Below, piece by piece: positions 32,335 to 43,900 of a DNA stretch of 64,000 nt. The position numbers were made by a program, and so were the translations under genes. Each line of letters starts with the position of its first letter. Within the stretch, counting starts at the first letter, position 1. The DNA is taken from the NCBI GenBank assembly GCA_950097015.1, contig CATNEN010000011.1, forward strand, positions 3,314,501 through 3,378,500, read 5' to 3'. Below the pieces are notes generated by a model. The model did no database searches. It was not told the DNA's origin and worked only from the letters and a program-made list of their open reading frames with translations. The stretch is from Macrostomum hystrix. Lineage: Eukaryota; Platyhelminthes; Macrostomidae.

Positions 32335-33655
32335 TGCTTTTGCTACGATTCTCGATACATCGCCCTTGCTACAATTCTCGCTACAGCTCCTGCATTAATT
32401 ATTGCTACCCAGCTCTAGATCGTAGCTGCGATTTTTCGTTTACAGCTTCTAAGAATTAAATAGAAATCTAAGAAATAAGCTGTGATTCTATCTGCAGCTG
32501 AAACAGATTCTGCTGCGATTCTGGCTACGGCTCCTGCTACGATTCTAGCTCCAGTTTCTGCTGCGATTCTAGCTCCAGTTTTTGCTGCGATTCTAGCTCC
32601 AGTTTTTGCTGCGATTCTAGCTACAACTCCTGCTGCGATTCTAGCTACAACTACTGCTGCGATTCTAGCTCCAGCTCCTGCTTTGATTTTAGCTCCAGCT
32701 CCTGCTGCGATTTTAACTACTACTCCTGCTACGATTCTAGCTACGGCTCCTGCTACGATTCTAGCTACAGTTTCTGCTGCGATTCTAGCTACAACTCCTG
32801 CTGCGATTCTAGCTCCAGCTCCTGCTGCGATTCTAGCTACGGCTCCTGCTGCGATTCTAGCTCCAGCTCCTGCTGCGATTCTAGCTACGGCTCCTGCTGC
32901 GATTCTAGCTCCAGCTCCTGCTGCGATTCTAGCTACGGCTCCTGCTGCGATTCTAGCTCCAGCTCCTGCTGCGATTCTAGCTACGGCTCCTGCTGCGATT
33001 CTAGCTCCAGCTCCTGCTGCGATTCTAGCTACGGCTCCTGCTGCGATTCTAGCTCCAGCTCCTGCTGCGATTCTAGCTACGGCTCCTGCTGCGATTCTAG
33101 CTCCAGCTCCTGCTGCGATTCTAGCTACGGCTCCTGCTGCGATTCTAGCTCCAGCTCCTGCTGCGATTCTAGCTACGGCTCCTGCTGCGATTCTAACTCC
33201 AGTTTCTGCTGCGATTCTAGCTCCAGTTTTTGCTGCGATTCTAGCTCTAGTTCTTGCTGCGATTATAGCTACAACTCCTGCTGCGATTCTAGCTCCAGTT
33301 TTTGCTGCGATTCTAGCTCCAGTTTTTGCTGCGATTTTAGCTACAACTTCTGCTGCGATTCTAGTATAGCTCCAGTCTTTGCTGCGATTCTAGCTCCAGT
33401 TTCTGCTGCGATTCTAGCTCCAGTTTTTGCTGCGATTCTAGCTCCAGTTTTTGCTGCGATTCTAGCTCCAGTTTCTGCTGCGATTCTAGCTACAACTCTT
33501 GCTGCGATTCTAGCTACAACTCTTGCTGCGATTCTAGCTACAATTTTTTCTGCGGTTCTTGCTGCCATTCTAGCTACGGCTCCTGCTGCGATTCTATCTA
33601 CAGCTTCTGCTTTGCTTTTAGCTACATCTCATGGTGTATGCGATTCCATCTACAG
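32335..33655. repeat. Minisatellite, 24-bp unit, inverted relative to 30.7 kb
   Basis: About 52 copies of GCTGCGATTCTAGCT plus ACGGCTCCT or CCAGCTCCT. In the centre the two variants alternate strictly, making a 48-bp higher-order unit. The 295-residue Ala/Ile/Leu frame is an artefact of the 8-codon unit. Confidence 0.95.
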
Positions 33656-34151
33656 CTGATACAGACTTCTACAGATATACAAACTACAGATAATACGATT
33701 TCAGCAAAGGCATGCACATTGTGATATACACTTGAATCCAAGGACGAACATACATGATCAGAATTTAAAGTCGTATTGAAACCATAGAATTTATGAAAGT
33801 ATCGACTCGAAAAAGAGTATTTTATTATTGTTAGTTTATTTTGTCGAATTTTTCTGATCGAATAATTTGTCAGATAGGTAAATTTTAGTTTCAGTAAATC
33901 AGTTAGTTAATATAACACACGTAATAAACACAGTGAATTAAATAAAATAAAAATGCTGATATAGGCGATAATTATTCAACAAAATGCTTTTTCATGTTAG
34001 TTTTGCACCAGAGATATAGCTAGTATTATATAAACATCGGTATAAAAATAAGTAAATTTTTGTCCACACAAAAATAGGAAAACTAAAAGCCAAATATAGC
34101 ATCGCACTTGTAGTTTGTAGCAGAAAAGCGAATAGATTAAGTATGAAATGT
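33656..34151. other. AT-rich, downstream of MAD2L1
   Basis: Holds the MAD2L1 3' UTR on the minus strand. A TTTATT (AATAAA on the minus strand) occurs near 33831. Nothing else is seen. Confidence 0.4.
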
Positions 34152-37100
34152 TCACTCATTTGGATTCAGCTTATAAGCCACCATTGAGTCCACCTTGTGA
34201 ATGGATGTTGTGAATGATTTTAGCTTAACCTCAACCGAGTTGGAGACAAACTGCGGTCCTGTGTCTGCCCACTCACTGTTGGGCAGTTCAATGTTCTTGT
34301 CGCAGTAGATCAACAGGTCGAAGCTGCCTGTAAATTGGTTAATAAATAAATCAATCAATTTTTAGTGGCGAAATTTGATTGCTTCAGTTACGAGCATAGC
34401 AAGTAGTAGCCTAGTGGTTAGAGCGTCTGACTCAGGGCTTAAAGGTCGATTCGCGATTGCACTGGAACAATTTTTGTCCTTTAGCAAGACACATCACTCT
34501 GCCTTTAGTTAACCCAACCCAACCCAACCTCAGAAGTCCATGGACTGAACTCCTGATAGCTGCGGCTGTGCTGTCTTCATTTTTTTTATTACACCTGCCC
34601 CAATTGGGTCAGATGTGCAGCCGACAGCACAGCCGCAGCTAATGCGCGGCGCATCTGAAGGCTGCGTACAGCTGTTCAGTCCATGGACTGGGGGGACGCC
34701 ACACCCACCCTCAATTATCCCAGCTGATGCTGGTACCCATTTAACAGCTGCTAGGCTAACACTATAACACTAGGCTACAACCTCTAGTTGTAGGCTACAA
34801 TAACAATTATTATTAGTACATATTCTCTTTGTTTCTCTTTGTTTCATACTCTTTGTTTCATATACACCGAAACGAGAGATATTTGCCCGCCAACAAACAT
34901 TGCCTATGGCCCAAGGCGGATACAAAAGCGCCTAGTAACCGGGCGTGAACGGTCATTTCTTCGCCCCGCTGCGATGTCAAACTTAGATTGGCTACAGTAT
35001 ACCAATTTCAACACAGAGACTCACATTGAAAGTCCAAAGCCGGAAGAAAGGTCACGCTGGCCACGATCTGTCTAATGACATCGGCAATGTCCTTCTTCAC
35101 CTGCTTCTCGTCCTTCTCGGCTGGCATTCTGCATTTTTTATTTGAATTAAAAAAATCAAAGCGATTATGTTCGTTCGAAATACGCTACTAACAGTAGAAA
35201 TGAAGCAAATCTTACGGCTCATCCGGTTTGGCACTCTTGTCGCACTTAATGTCGAATTGCCAGCGCTCGATCACTTCCTGTGTGGAGACGCGGCGAATCA
35301 CTAAGACCAGCTTCTCAATAACTAGCTCGGATAGCCATTCTGCGAAATAGAGACAAGGGCAGGATATTGTCTTGATCAGTCCTGGTGAGCTTGGGATGTT
35401 AAGAAAATGTCTTGGAAATATGTCGCGAGGCTCTAGGATTTTAGATCTATCCTGGGGATGTTGAAGGATTCGGATCAGTCCTTAGGCTATGGAAGTATTG
35501 GCGATCTGTCTTAGGGATCCAACATTTTTCGTGTAGGCTATAATTGAAGGATTGGGGATCAGTCCTTAGGCTATAATTGAAGGATTGGGGATCTGTGCTG
35601 GGGATCTTGAAGGATAGGAGATCAGTCCTTAGGCTATAATTGAAGGATTGGGGATCTGTGCTGGGGATCTTGAAGGATAGGAGATCAGTCCTTAGGCTAT
35701 AATTGAAGGATTGGGGATCTGTGCTGGGGATCTTGAAGGATAGGAGATCAGTCCTTAGGCTATAATTGAAGGATTGGGGATCTGTCCTGGGGATCTTGAA
35801 GGATAGGAGATCAGTCCTTAGGCTATAATCGAAGGATTGGGATCTGTCCTGAGGATCTTGAAGGATTGGAGATCAGTCCTTAGGCTATAATCGAAGGATT
35901 GGGGATCAGTCCTTAGGCTATAATCGAAGGATTGGGGATCTGTGCTGGGGATCTTGAAGGATAGGAGATCAGTCCTTAGGCTATAATCGAAGGATTGGGA
36001 TCTGTCCTGAGGATCTTGAAGGATTGGAGATCAGTCCTTAGCTATAATCGAAGGATTGGGATCTGTCCTGAGGATCTTGAAGGATTGGAGATCAGTCCTT
36101 AGCTATAATCGAAGGATTGGGGATCAGTCCTTAGGCAATAATCGAAGGATTGGGGATCTGTCCTTAGGCTATAATCGAAGGATTGGGGATCAGTCCTTAG
36201 GCTATAATTGAAGGATTGGGGATCTGTGCTGGGGATCTTGAAGGATTGGAATTTGGGATTCGTCCTAAGGCTTTATGAGGATTTAGAATTTGTCACGGCG
36301 ATCTTGAATGATTGGGCATTTGTCCTAAGGTTCTAGGAGGACTTGGAATCTGTCAGTAGAATCTTGGGGATAGCAAGAAGATCATTAATTGTAGGAAAAT
36401 GCTTACGTTTCACTTGGTCCAAGATCTTCTTCAAGTAGGCTCTTAGCTTCTCATCGGATGTGACCAGAACTGTGAGACCATATTTCTGCTCAAACTTGAA
36501 CGACTCACTTGGATAGATGCCTCGCTGGTAGAGGATAGAATTAACAGCATAGTCTGTTGGGAGGGCAAAAATTTAGGTAACTTACTAAAACATTAAATGG
36601 ATTATTATAAGTATGCTGGTAGAGAAATAGAGAAACAAATGTATAAGCAATAATCATAAATTTGAGAAAAATGGCGCTCAGGTTATTTATCAAACTTGGA
36701 TCTAAAGCAGTGGTAGGCAAACTTATTTGCTGGCGGGCCAAAGAGAGAACCTAAAAGACGACAACGGGCCGCATTGACTGTATAATATGAGATAGGGGAG
36801 AGATGAGACACGGGAGAGATTAGACAGGAGAGAGATTAGACACGGGAGAGATGAGACACGGGAGAGATCAGACAGGGGAGAGATTAGACACGGGAGAGAT
36901 AAGACAGGGGAGAGATTAGACACGGGAGAGATAAGACAGAGGAGAGATTAGGCACGGGAGAGATAAGACAGGGGAGAGATTAGACACGGGAGAGATAAGA
37001 CACGGGAGAGATAAGACACGAGAGCGATGAGACACAGGAGAGATTACACACGGGAGAGATGAGACACAGGAGAGATTAGACACGGCAGAGATGAGACACA

Positions 37101-39616
37101 GGAGAGATTAGACACGGCAGAGATGAGACCAGGAGAGATAAGACACAGGAGAGATGAGACACAGGAGAGATAAGACACAGGAGAGATAAGACACGGGAGA
37201 GATCTAAGACACGAGAGCGATGAGACACGGGAGAAATTAGACACGAGAGCGATGAGACACAGGAGAGATTAGACACGGGAGAGATAAGACAGGGGAGAGA
37301 TTAGACACGGGAGAGATAAGACACGGGAGAGATAAGACACGAGAGCGATGAGACACAGGAGAGATTACACACGGGAGAGATGAGACACAGGAGAGATTAG
37401 ACACGGCAGAGATGAGACACAGGAGAGATTAGACACGGCAGAGATGAGACCAGGAGAGATAAGACACAGGAGAGATGAGACACAGGAGAGATAAGACACA
37501 GGAGAGATTAGACACGGGAGAGATTAGACACGAGAGACATGAAACAGGACACTGTAGATGTCAGAAGGGGTAATGGGCCGGATTTGGGAGCTTCAAGGGC
37601 CGCATCTGGCCCGCGGGCCGGAGTTTGCCGACCCCTGATCTAAAGCAATGTTTGCATGATAATCCTCATAATTTATATAAGTGTATAGCTATTGACACAT
37701 TTAAATGCAAGACTATTTTGTGTTGATGTTGATGTATGAGTTTATAGCTATATAGCCTACTTTCATTGCATATAGTTTTGCTTGAGCTAAAGCTATAAAA
37801 TTAGGCATTTAAATAATACAAAAAATGTATTTTTTAAAGAAGTCCTTAACTATACAAATATACCAAGTATGCTATTGCATAAAACAAACAATCCCCTTAC
37901 TTCTGTATTGTAATCTCACCCCTTCATTTTTTATACATGATATATACAAATTTGACTTAAAGAGATTGTAATATGACAGTGGCAGACATATTAAGTACTC
38001 TTTTATAAAAATCAAGTATATTGCAGACTATATTCTAGTGGCAAAAAGGAAAAAAAAACAGAATACAATATAATTTAAAATGACATTCATAGTTTTTTTA
38101 AGTCTTTAGGGCAATTCCATACTAGCTTTGTTGCAGCATCATGGCCTACATAAAGAAAGTGGACTGACTTCTATCATAAATGTGCAACACCTGGCCAAAC
38201 CGGCTGGGTGAAACAAGGGCCAAGCAAGGTAAGTCACAAAAACCAATCAAACAAGTGCAAAAAATCAAATGGGGGACCAAGGGACAAAAAAGGAAGGCGT
38301 GAAGAAGAGCAAAAACTAAGTCGCACAGCCAGCTAAGATTTGGGAGGTTGCACATGTATGACTTGTATAGTGCAGATCATGTAAAGTGCACACGAGAAAC
38401 AAGCCAAAACTAATCCCCAAAAGCACACTGACAGCAAGTGAATGCATGCCGATGCACACCAACTGTGGAAACTAAACCAGGACTAGGACTACTAACCACA
38501 GGTAACTTGTCTTAATGTCACTTATGCCTTTACACTGGCTAATTAAGTTTATATGTAAATAAGTCAAAATAGCAAAAAAATGAAACTTTTTTAATTGCAA
38601 CAAAACAAAACAGTAAAACAAAGCAACAAAAGAAGTAAACAAAAATTGTCTTTAAAATGTGTATTTCTCAATGATGCATTTATTTATCAAAAATAAAAAA
38701 ACTTTATTTTGTACTGTTAATATACAGAAGAATTATTTTTTAATTTAAATACCATAATACATATTTTATCAGCATAGCAATGCATTGGCAACATTGCTAG
38801 GCTAGGCACGCCAGAATAATTTCTAATGTAGTGTGCATTATACAATCTGAATGAACGCCACTTACCTATTTGCATGCTACTTTTGAAAATAAATGCGAGA
38901 AAATTCTTGCGTGCACTACATGATCCACACTATGGACTGACTTGCTCTAAATAGCTAGGCCCTAATTCAAAATGAAGTTCAAGTATTTTTTTATCTGTAG
39001 CTATACAGTAAGTATAAAAGCCTATGTATTATTTAAATTGCTAAAATTAGAAAAAATGGAACTACAAAACCATAAGCTAAAATGATCTTATGGTCCTAAC
39101 TACAGCCTACAGGATTGACAAATGAAAAATATATATAAGCATAATTTCTAAGAAATAGTTTTTTTACTAAGGTAAATTGCAACCTTAGTTGTATATTTAT
39201 ATCAATGAAATTTTATTTACTATCATTTCACACATTCCCACAAGGAACTAAATGAATTTATAACCTGCAAATAATGGCCTAGAAAAAGTTGTATTCAACA
39301 ACAAAACTTTCAAATTTGCAATTTACACCAGTCTCAAATTCCTATCAGCTAATGTCTACTTGTAAAGGACTTTTAGGTTATATATACATAGTAGGCCCAA
39401 CATCTACTTCAGCTAGAAAATAAGATTGATAGATATCGAATGTATTTAATAATACTTTAACTTAAATGACAAGTTTAAATACCTACTTATAGTCTAGTAT
39501 TATTATTTTTCGCACTATATTAGCTAGCTACGAAAATACTTACAAAAAAATTCGGAAACAGTCTGTGTAGAGCCTTTTAATGTTATTGCATGCTTTGTCT
39601 TCTGTGCCACTGGCAT
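34152..39616 (-). CDS. MAD2L1: MAD2L1 spindle-checkpoint protein, 5 exons, 207 aa
   Basis: HORMA-domain protein that inhibits CDC20-APC/C until kinetochores are attached. Exons: 39544-39616, 36407-36553, 35216-35339, 35025-35128 and 34152-34327 (stop included). Phases (1, 1, 2, 1) agree at every join, with donors GTAAGT, GTAAGC, GTAAGA and GTGAGT. The 207 aa compare with 205 in human. Matches run end to end: ITLKGSTQTVSEFF, AVNSILYQRGIYPSESF, KYGLTVLVTSDEKL, EVIERWQFDIKCDKSAKPDE, DVIRQIVASVTFLPALDFQC, SFDLLIYCDK, SGPQFV-type GPQFVSNSVEVKLKSFTTSI and the C-terminal safety-belt end HKVDSMVAYKLNPNE. The first exon, only 24 codons, is separated by a 3-kb intron holding a hAT-type element and a MITE. 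Confidence 0.97.
34393..34745 (+). mobile_element. tRNA-derived SINE (family B), inverted dimer
   Basis: The head TAGCCTAGTGGTTAGAGCG is a good tRNA box A and GGTCGATTC a one-base-short box B. AGTCCATGGACTGAACT follows. An 18-bp perfect inverted repeat (AGCTGCGGCTGTGCTGTC at 34558-34575, complement at 34623-34640) encloses a 47-bp loop. A second body copy in the opposite orientation then carries CTGTTCAGTCCATGGACTG. It lies in intron 4 of MAD2L1. Confidence 0.75.
35380..36370. repeat. Composite minisatellite in MAD2L1 intron 2, ~63-bp unit
   Basis: Units combine GAAGGATTGGGGATCTGT, CCTGGGGATCTT, GAAGGATAGGAGATCAGTCC and TTAGGCTATAATT, with partial units interspersed. The array fills intron 35340-36406 almost completely. 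Confidence 0.93.
36708..37637 (-). mobile_element. hAT-type MITE carrying a minisatellite, copy A
   Basis: Ends CAGTGGTAGGCAAACT and AGTTTGCCGACCCCTG are typical hAT inverted repeats. The exact 8-bp duplication ATCTAAAG is at 36700-36707 and 37638-37645. Conserved flanks (GCGGGCCAAAGAGAGAACCT, then GGGCCGCATTGACTGTA on the left; GGCCCGCGGGCCGGAG on the right) enclose the tandem array 36785-37545. It is the inverted counterpart of the element at 52924-53291. In MAD2L1 intron 1. Confidence 0.88.
36785..37545. repeat. Minisatellite inside hAT-type MITE copy A
   Basis: About 45 units of ~16-17 bp (GGGAGAGATTAGACAC with AAG, GAG and CAGG variants). A block of about 300 bp (near 36960-37190) recurs near 37270-37500. 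Confidence 0.93.
37646..39543. other. Rest of MAD2L1 intron 1
   Basis: AT-rich. Apart from MITE copy 4 (38175-38360) nothing is recognised. Confidence 0.6.
38175..38360 (-). mobile_element. 8-bp-TSD MITE, copy 4 (internally deleted)
   Basis: Ends CATAAATGTGCAAC and GTTGCACATGTATG. The flanking duplication ACTTCTAT / ACTTGTAT (38167-38174, 38361-38368) has one mismatch. At 186 bp it lacks about 100 bp of the interior of copy 3. In MAD2L1 intron 1. Confidence 0.88.
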
Positions 39617-40945
39617 TTTTGTAGCTTTTTACAAAGTAGACTCAGAAAAAATAACACTAAATTATTTGCCAGCTATTTTAATTTTCGTGTAGCTAGTTTT
39701 CAGTCGCTTACTATTGCTTGCAATCGTGTAGTGAATAGTGAATTTTTTCACACTTTGAATGTTAGAAGTTTAGAAAGATTTATACTTCCTTAAAGTTTCC
39801 GAATGAAAGAGTTAAAATACTAGATACATTACATTTATGTAAGCAGTAGAACCATGGAAAATCAAGAAGCAGTGCGTGCGCGTGTCCCTTCGTAGTTTTA
39901 AATTATTATGTGTTATTTTAAACAATTTAAATTACTTTCAGGAAAAATAACTTATCCTATAATTGCTTTTATGATTAATTAAATTTTATTTACATATAGA
40001 TTATTGTTTTATTGCCTTGTTTTAACAAATATATTGTGTTTTTGCGCCACGAAAACTAAACCTTTTCTCATTTTAAGTTTCGACAAAGTACTGTGTGCAT
40101 ATTGTACTTAATAAGCATTAGACAGCGGGTGAGTTTGGCATAAAAACCGGATCGAACAACCCGAAAAAAGGCACTCTGGAACTAAACTCTAGCAATTTTG
40201 CAGAATTTGCTGGTGATTTTTTTAAAAGCTAGTTTATTTAAGCCCTGAAACTAAGCAGCAATTTTTTAAACTACACACAATTATTTATCTGCGCTGGATA
40301 AGCTTGGCAAAATATTATCAGAGTTGATTAGTTAATATTAGAACTATCTCTAGTGTTTTAGAAGTATACGTCTAGCCATTCATGAAGCAGAAACACGACA
40401 AGTAAAAAGTTACCAATAACATTTTTAAGAAGCAAAATGTTTTTTGTTTACAGTTTAACTGACTGGTCCTACTGCAGGACTGGACAGCTGTGTACGCATA
40501 AAAGCTTCGCGCAATGGCTCCAGCTATAATGCGACTGGCTGCATATCTCGCCAAATTGGATTAGATTTAGTTCAATTGTTTTCTAAGGTTCTCTCTAAAA
40601 GTGCGAGTTATACGAACACTTTGGAAGTAACACTGATTTTAAAGAAACGTAGGCAACTTGTATGCAACGTGCTGTGCAAACAAAACAACATTCACAAACA
40701 ACATGATGTACATCTGGGCATGTTTTACCAAACGATAGGAAATTTAAATTTCAATTTAGCAGAATCAAGTTTTTTATTGAATTGAGAAAAATGAGGGCTA
40801 TGCAATTTAAGCATTAATAAATTGAGTTACCGAAAAATAGTAAGTTATTGAGTCTTGAGTATTGAGTCTTTTTACCGAAAAAAATAAGTTTTTGTTAATT
40901 TAACTAATTTTGACGATTCATTTTCATTGCTTTTTGAGAACAAAG
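39617..40945. other. Intergenic, MAD2L1 upstream and DSTYK downstream
   Basis: Contains the MAD2L1 promoter region. A TTTATT at 40773 (AATAAA on the minus strand) is a possible poly(A) signal for the DSTYK homologue about 170 bp after its stop. Confidence 0.4.
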
Positions 40946-43900
40946 TCATGCAGTCTTTGTCTCATGGCCAAGAATTTTTCCCAGCCTGGTGACAACTTCG
41001 GCTGGTGAAATTCGTTGTGCCGGATCATCCTTGGTGCAGTCAATGATGATGCTGTTGATCTCGTCGTCCGACTCATTGTCCGAATTTTGAGCAGGCGTGA
41101 GCTTGCAGCCGAACCTTTTAGAATTTGAGAATAAATCGTTTTGTTTTTTTAATATGACGGTTTGCGAAAGAAAATATTGCTTGCACGAAATACTGATCAG
41201 AGACAAATCAGAGATTGCGGAAATACAGAGGGCTTTATCTGTACTGAATAGCTGTTATTGAAGTGTGTACTGAATAGCTGTTATTGAAGTGTGTACTGAA
41301 TAGCTGTTATTGAAGTGTGTACTGAATAGCTGTTATTGAAGTTTTTACTCTATAGCGTTTAAGGACGAAGCTTGAGGAAGCTATAGGTCATGCGGGAATG
41401 TTTAAACGAGAAGCGTCAATAACATTCCAATTGACTCACAAAAGAGCCCTCAAAACAATGCCCAAGCTGAACACGTCAATGCTGTTGTAAATCACGGATC
41501 TGACCATGTGTTTAGCACTCGACTGAGGCAGCAGTTCCGGCGGAAATGTGCCATGAAATAGACTCGCCCTCCGGCGCTTTAGCAGCAGACGAACGGACCG
41601 AGCCAGGCCGCAGTCCGTTAGGAGCACTGATCTGCCATCTGGGCAGACCTGCGGAGGCGTGTGAGATCAGACTAGGAAATGAGCAGATTCTGATGGAATT
41701 AGTGGGTAAAAAAATTCCTGTTCTCTACCCTTCCCAGTGAAAGCAGCAGTTGTAAAGCCTTACAAAGATGTTGGCCAAATGCAGATTCGTATGGGGCTGC
41801 CGATCTCGATGCATCTCAACCAGTGCCTCAGCTATGCTCAAACCGATTTTGAGTCTGTCAGAGAGTAGTGAATCTTGGCAAAGTTGGTCTAGTTGCTTCT
41901 GCAAGCTGTTCGACAATCTCTCCGTGACGATTAGTAGCTTCCATAGAACCGGTTCATTATTCAATTTCTCTAGTTTCAGGTACTGAATCCTTTGCAGGAA
42001 CTTGTTGCTTGTGGTGCTGCAAGATGAAATAATCGTCTTTCACCAGCCTGTCACCTCAGAGCGGTCAAGACCTCAAAAAACTTACCAGCTATAATGAAGC
42101 GCAGAAGTCATAGCGCTTAGCTGTTCATCGTCCAGGTAGAGTTTTTTTATCACCATGGCAACCGTTTCAAATTCGGACTTGACGCAATTCACGGCGTACA
42201 GCGGATTGCCCTGACCGCTGACGGCGATGCAGCTGCGATCAGCCCGCAGTATTTCGTTGAAGCTGGCTTCGCCGAGGACTGAGAACATGCGAAGCCACAG
42301 CTTCAGGCACGTCAGGCTGCTGTCTCGCAGACAATTCCAACGACTCTTTAATCCCGCTAGGAGAGCTTCGACCAGAGGCTTGGCTCGCTCGACGGCCTCT
42401 TGAGTGTCCGCTTGGGCCACGTAGATCAGGGTGTTGAGCTGATCGGCCCACTGCTTCAGCGCAGGCAACAGATCTGAGGAGCCTATATTTAAGAGAGCGG
42501 CTGCGAATGAAAATGAACTTTTAACACTCTCTCATTTTAAGACAGTGCACACTCTCTAATTGCATCAAGCCTTAGATGTACCGCCGTGAGAAAATACAAT
42601 TGTTAGTTGCTTCTAGCTTACGCATATAATTTTCGGCCGTATCCAGTCTCCATTTGGGATCCGTCCATTGCTGCTGTTGCTTGGACGATCGATGACGAAA
42701 CGCCTCAGCGGCACTCGAGCTAAACCTACGGCTAAGCGTCCGAGCCATTCCGGTCTTCGTTCTTTCAACCTCCAGTTTGATTGTTAATTTCCGATTAATT
42801 TCGGGAGCGAGGATTTCGTCAAAGTTAACCGCTTGGAATTCGGTCAGCTTAGCGATGACTTCATCAGTTGTTCGAAGTCGATCGGCAGTTATAGCGTCGG
42901 CAAATTGTTGGCAAAATTCAGACTGCAATCCGCGGACAAGGCGGAGGATTTCCTCCTCTGCCCAGTTCTGCTGCCGAATGGCTGGCTCCTTGAACTCCAT
43001 GACCCGAACCGCTTCATTGATTTCCGTTTTTTTTTCTTTGATGATCATTCGCATTTTTTCTGCCATCAGCGCAGAGTTGTAGTTCTCAGCGTTGACGGCT
43101 GATTGTGGATCAGGACTCAAATGGGGGTGACAGAAGCTAATTATAACACCCCTACTCTGCTTAGATTAGAATGTGAAGGGACTGTCTGCACACAGCCCCT
43201 CCTCTGGTTAGATCAGAATATGAGGGGACTGTCTGCACACAACCCCTCCTCTGCTTAGATTAGAATGTGATGGGACTGTCTGCACACAGCCCCTCCTCTG
43301 CTTAGATTAGAATGAGGGGACTGTCTGCACACAGCCCCTCCTCTGCTTAGATTAGAATGTGAGCGGACTGTCTGCACACAGCCCCTCCTCTGCTTATATT
43401 AGAATGTGAGGGGACTGTCTGCACAAACCCCTCCTCTGCTTAGATTAGAATGTGATGGGACTGTCTGCACACAGCCCCTCCTCTGCTTAGATTAGAATGT
43501 GAGGGGACTGACTGCACACAGCCCCTCCTCTGCTTAGATTAGAATGTGATGGGACTGTCTGCACACAGCCCCTCCTCTGCTTAGATTAGAATATGAGGGG
43601 ACTGTCTGCACACAGCCCCTCCTCTGCTTAGATTAGAATGTGAGCGGACTGTCTGCACACAGCCCCTCCTCTGCTTATATTAGAATGTGAGGGGACTGTC
43701 TGCACAAACCCCTCCTCTGCTTAGATTAGAATGTGATGGGACTGTCTGCACACAGCCCCTCCTCTGCTTAGATTAGAATGTGAGGGGACTGACTGCACAC
43801 AGCCCCTCCTCTGCTTAGATTAGAATGTGAGGGGACTGACTGCACCCAGCCCCTCCTCTGCTTAGATTAGAATGTGAGGGGACTGTCTGCACACAGCCCC

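Noticed and set aside
30684-33568. Repeat proteins rich in Ala/Ile/Leu or Ser/Lys/Leu (up to 295 residues)
   Set aside because: 24-bp repeat units give stop-free frames on both strands. There is no start context, no signal or domain and no splice partners.
34393-34445. Functional tRNA gene
   Set aside because: Box A is good, but box B is one base short and no acceptor stem closes. It is followed by a SINE body.
40372-40554. Candidate first exon of MAD2L1
   Set aside because: The residues do not match. The true first exon (MPV...ITLKGS...EFF) was found at 39544-39616 with correct phase and donor.
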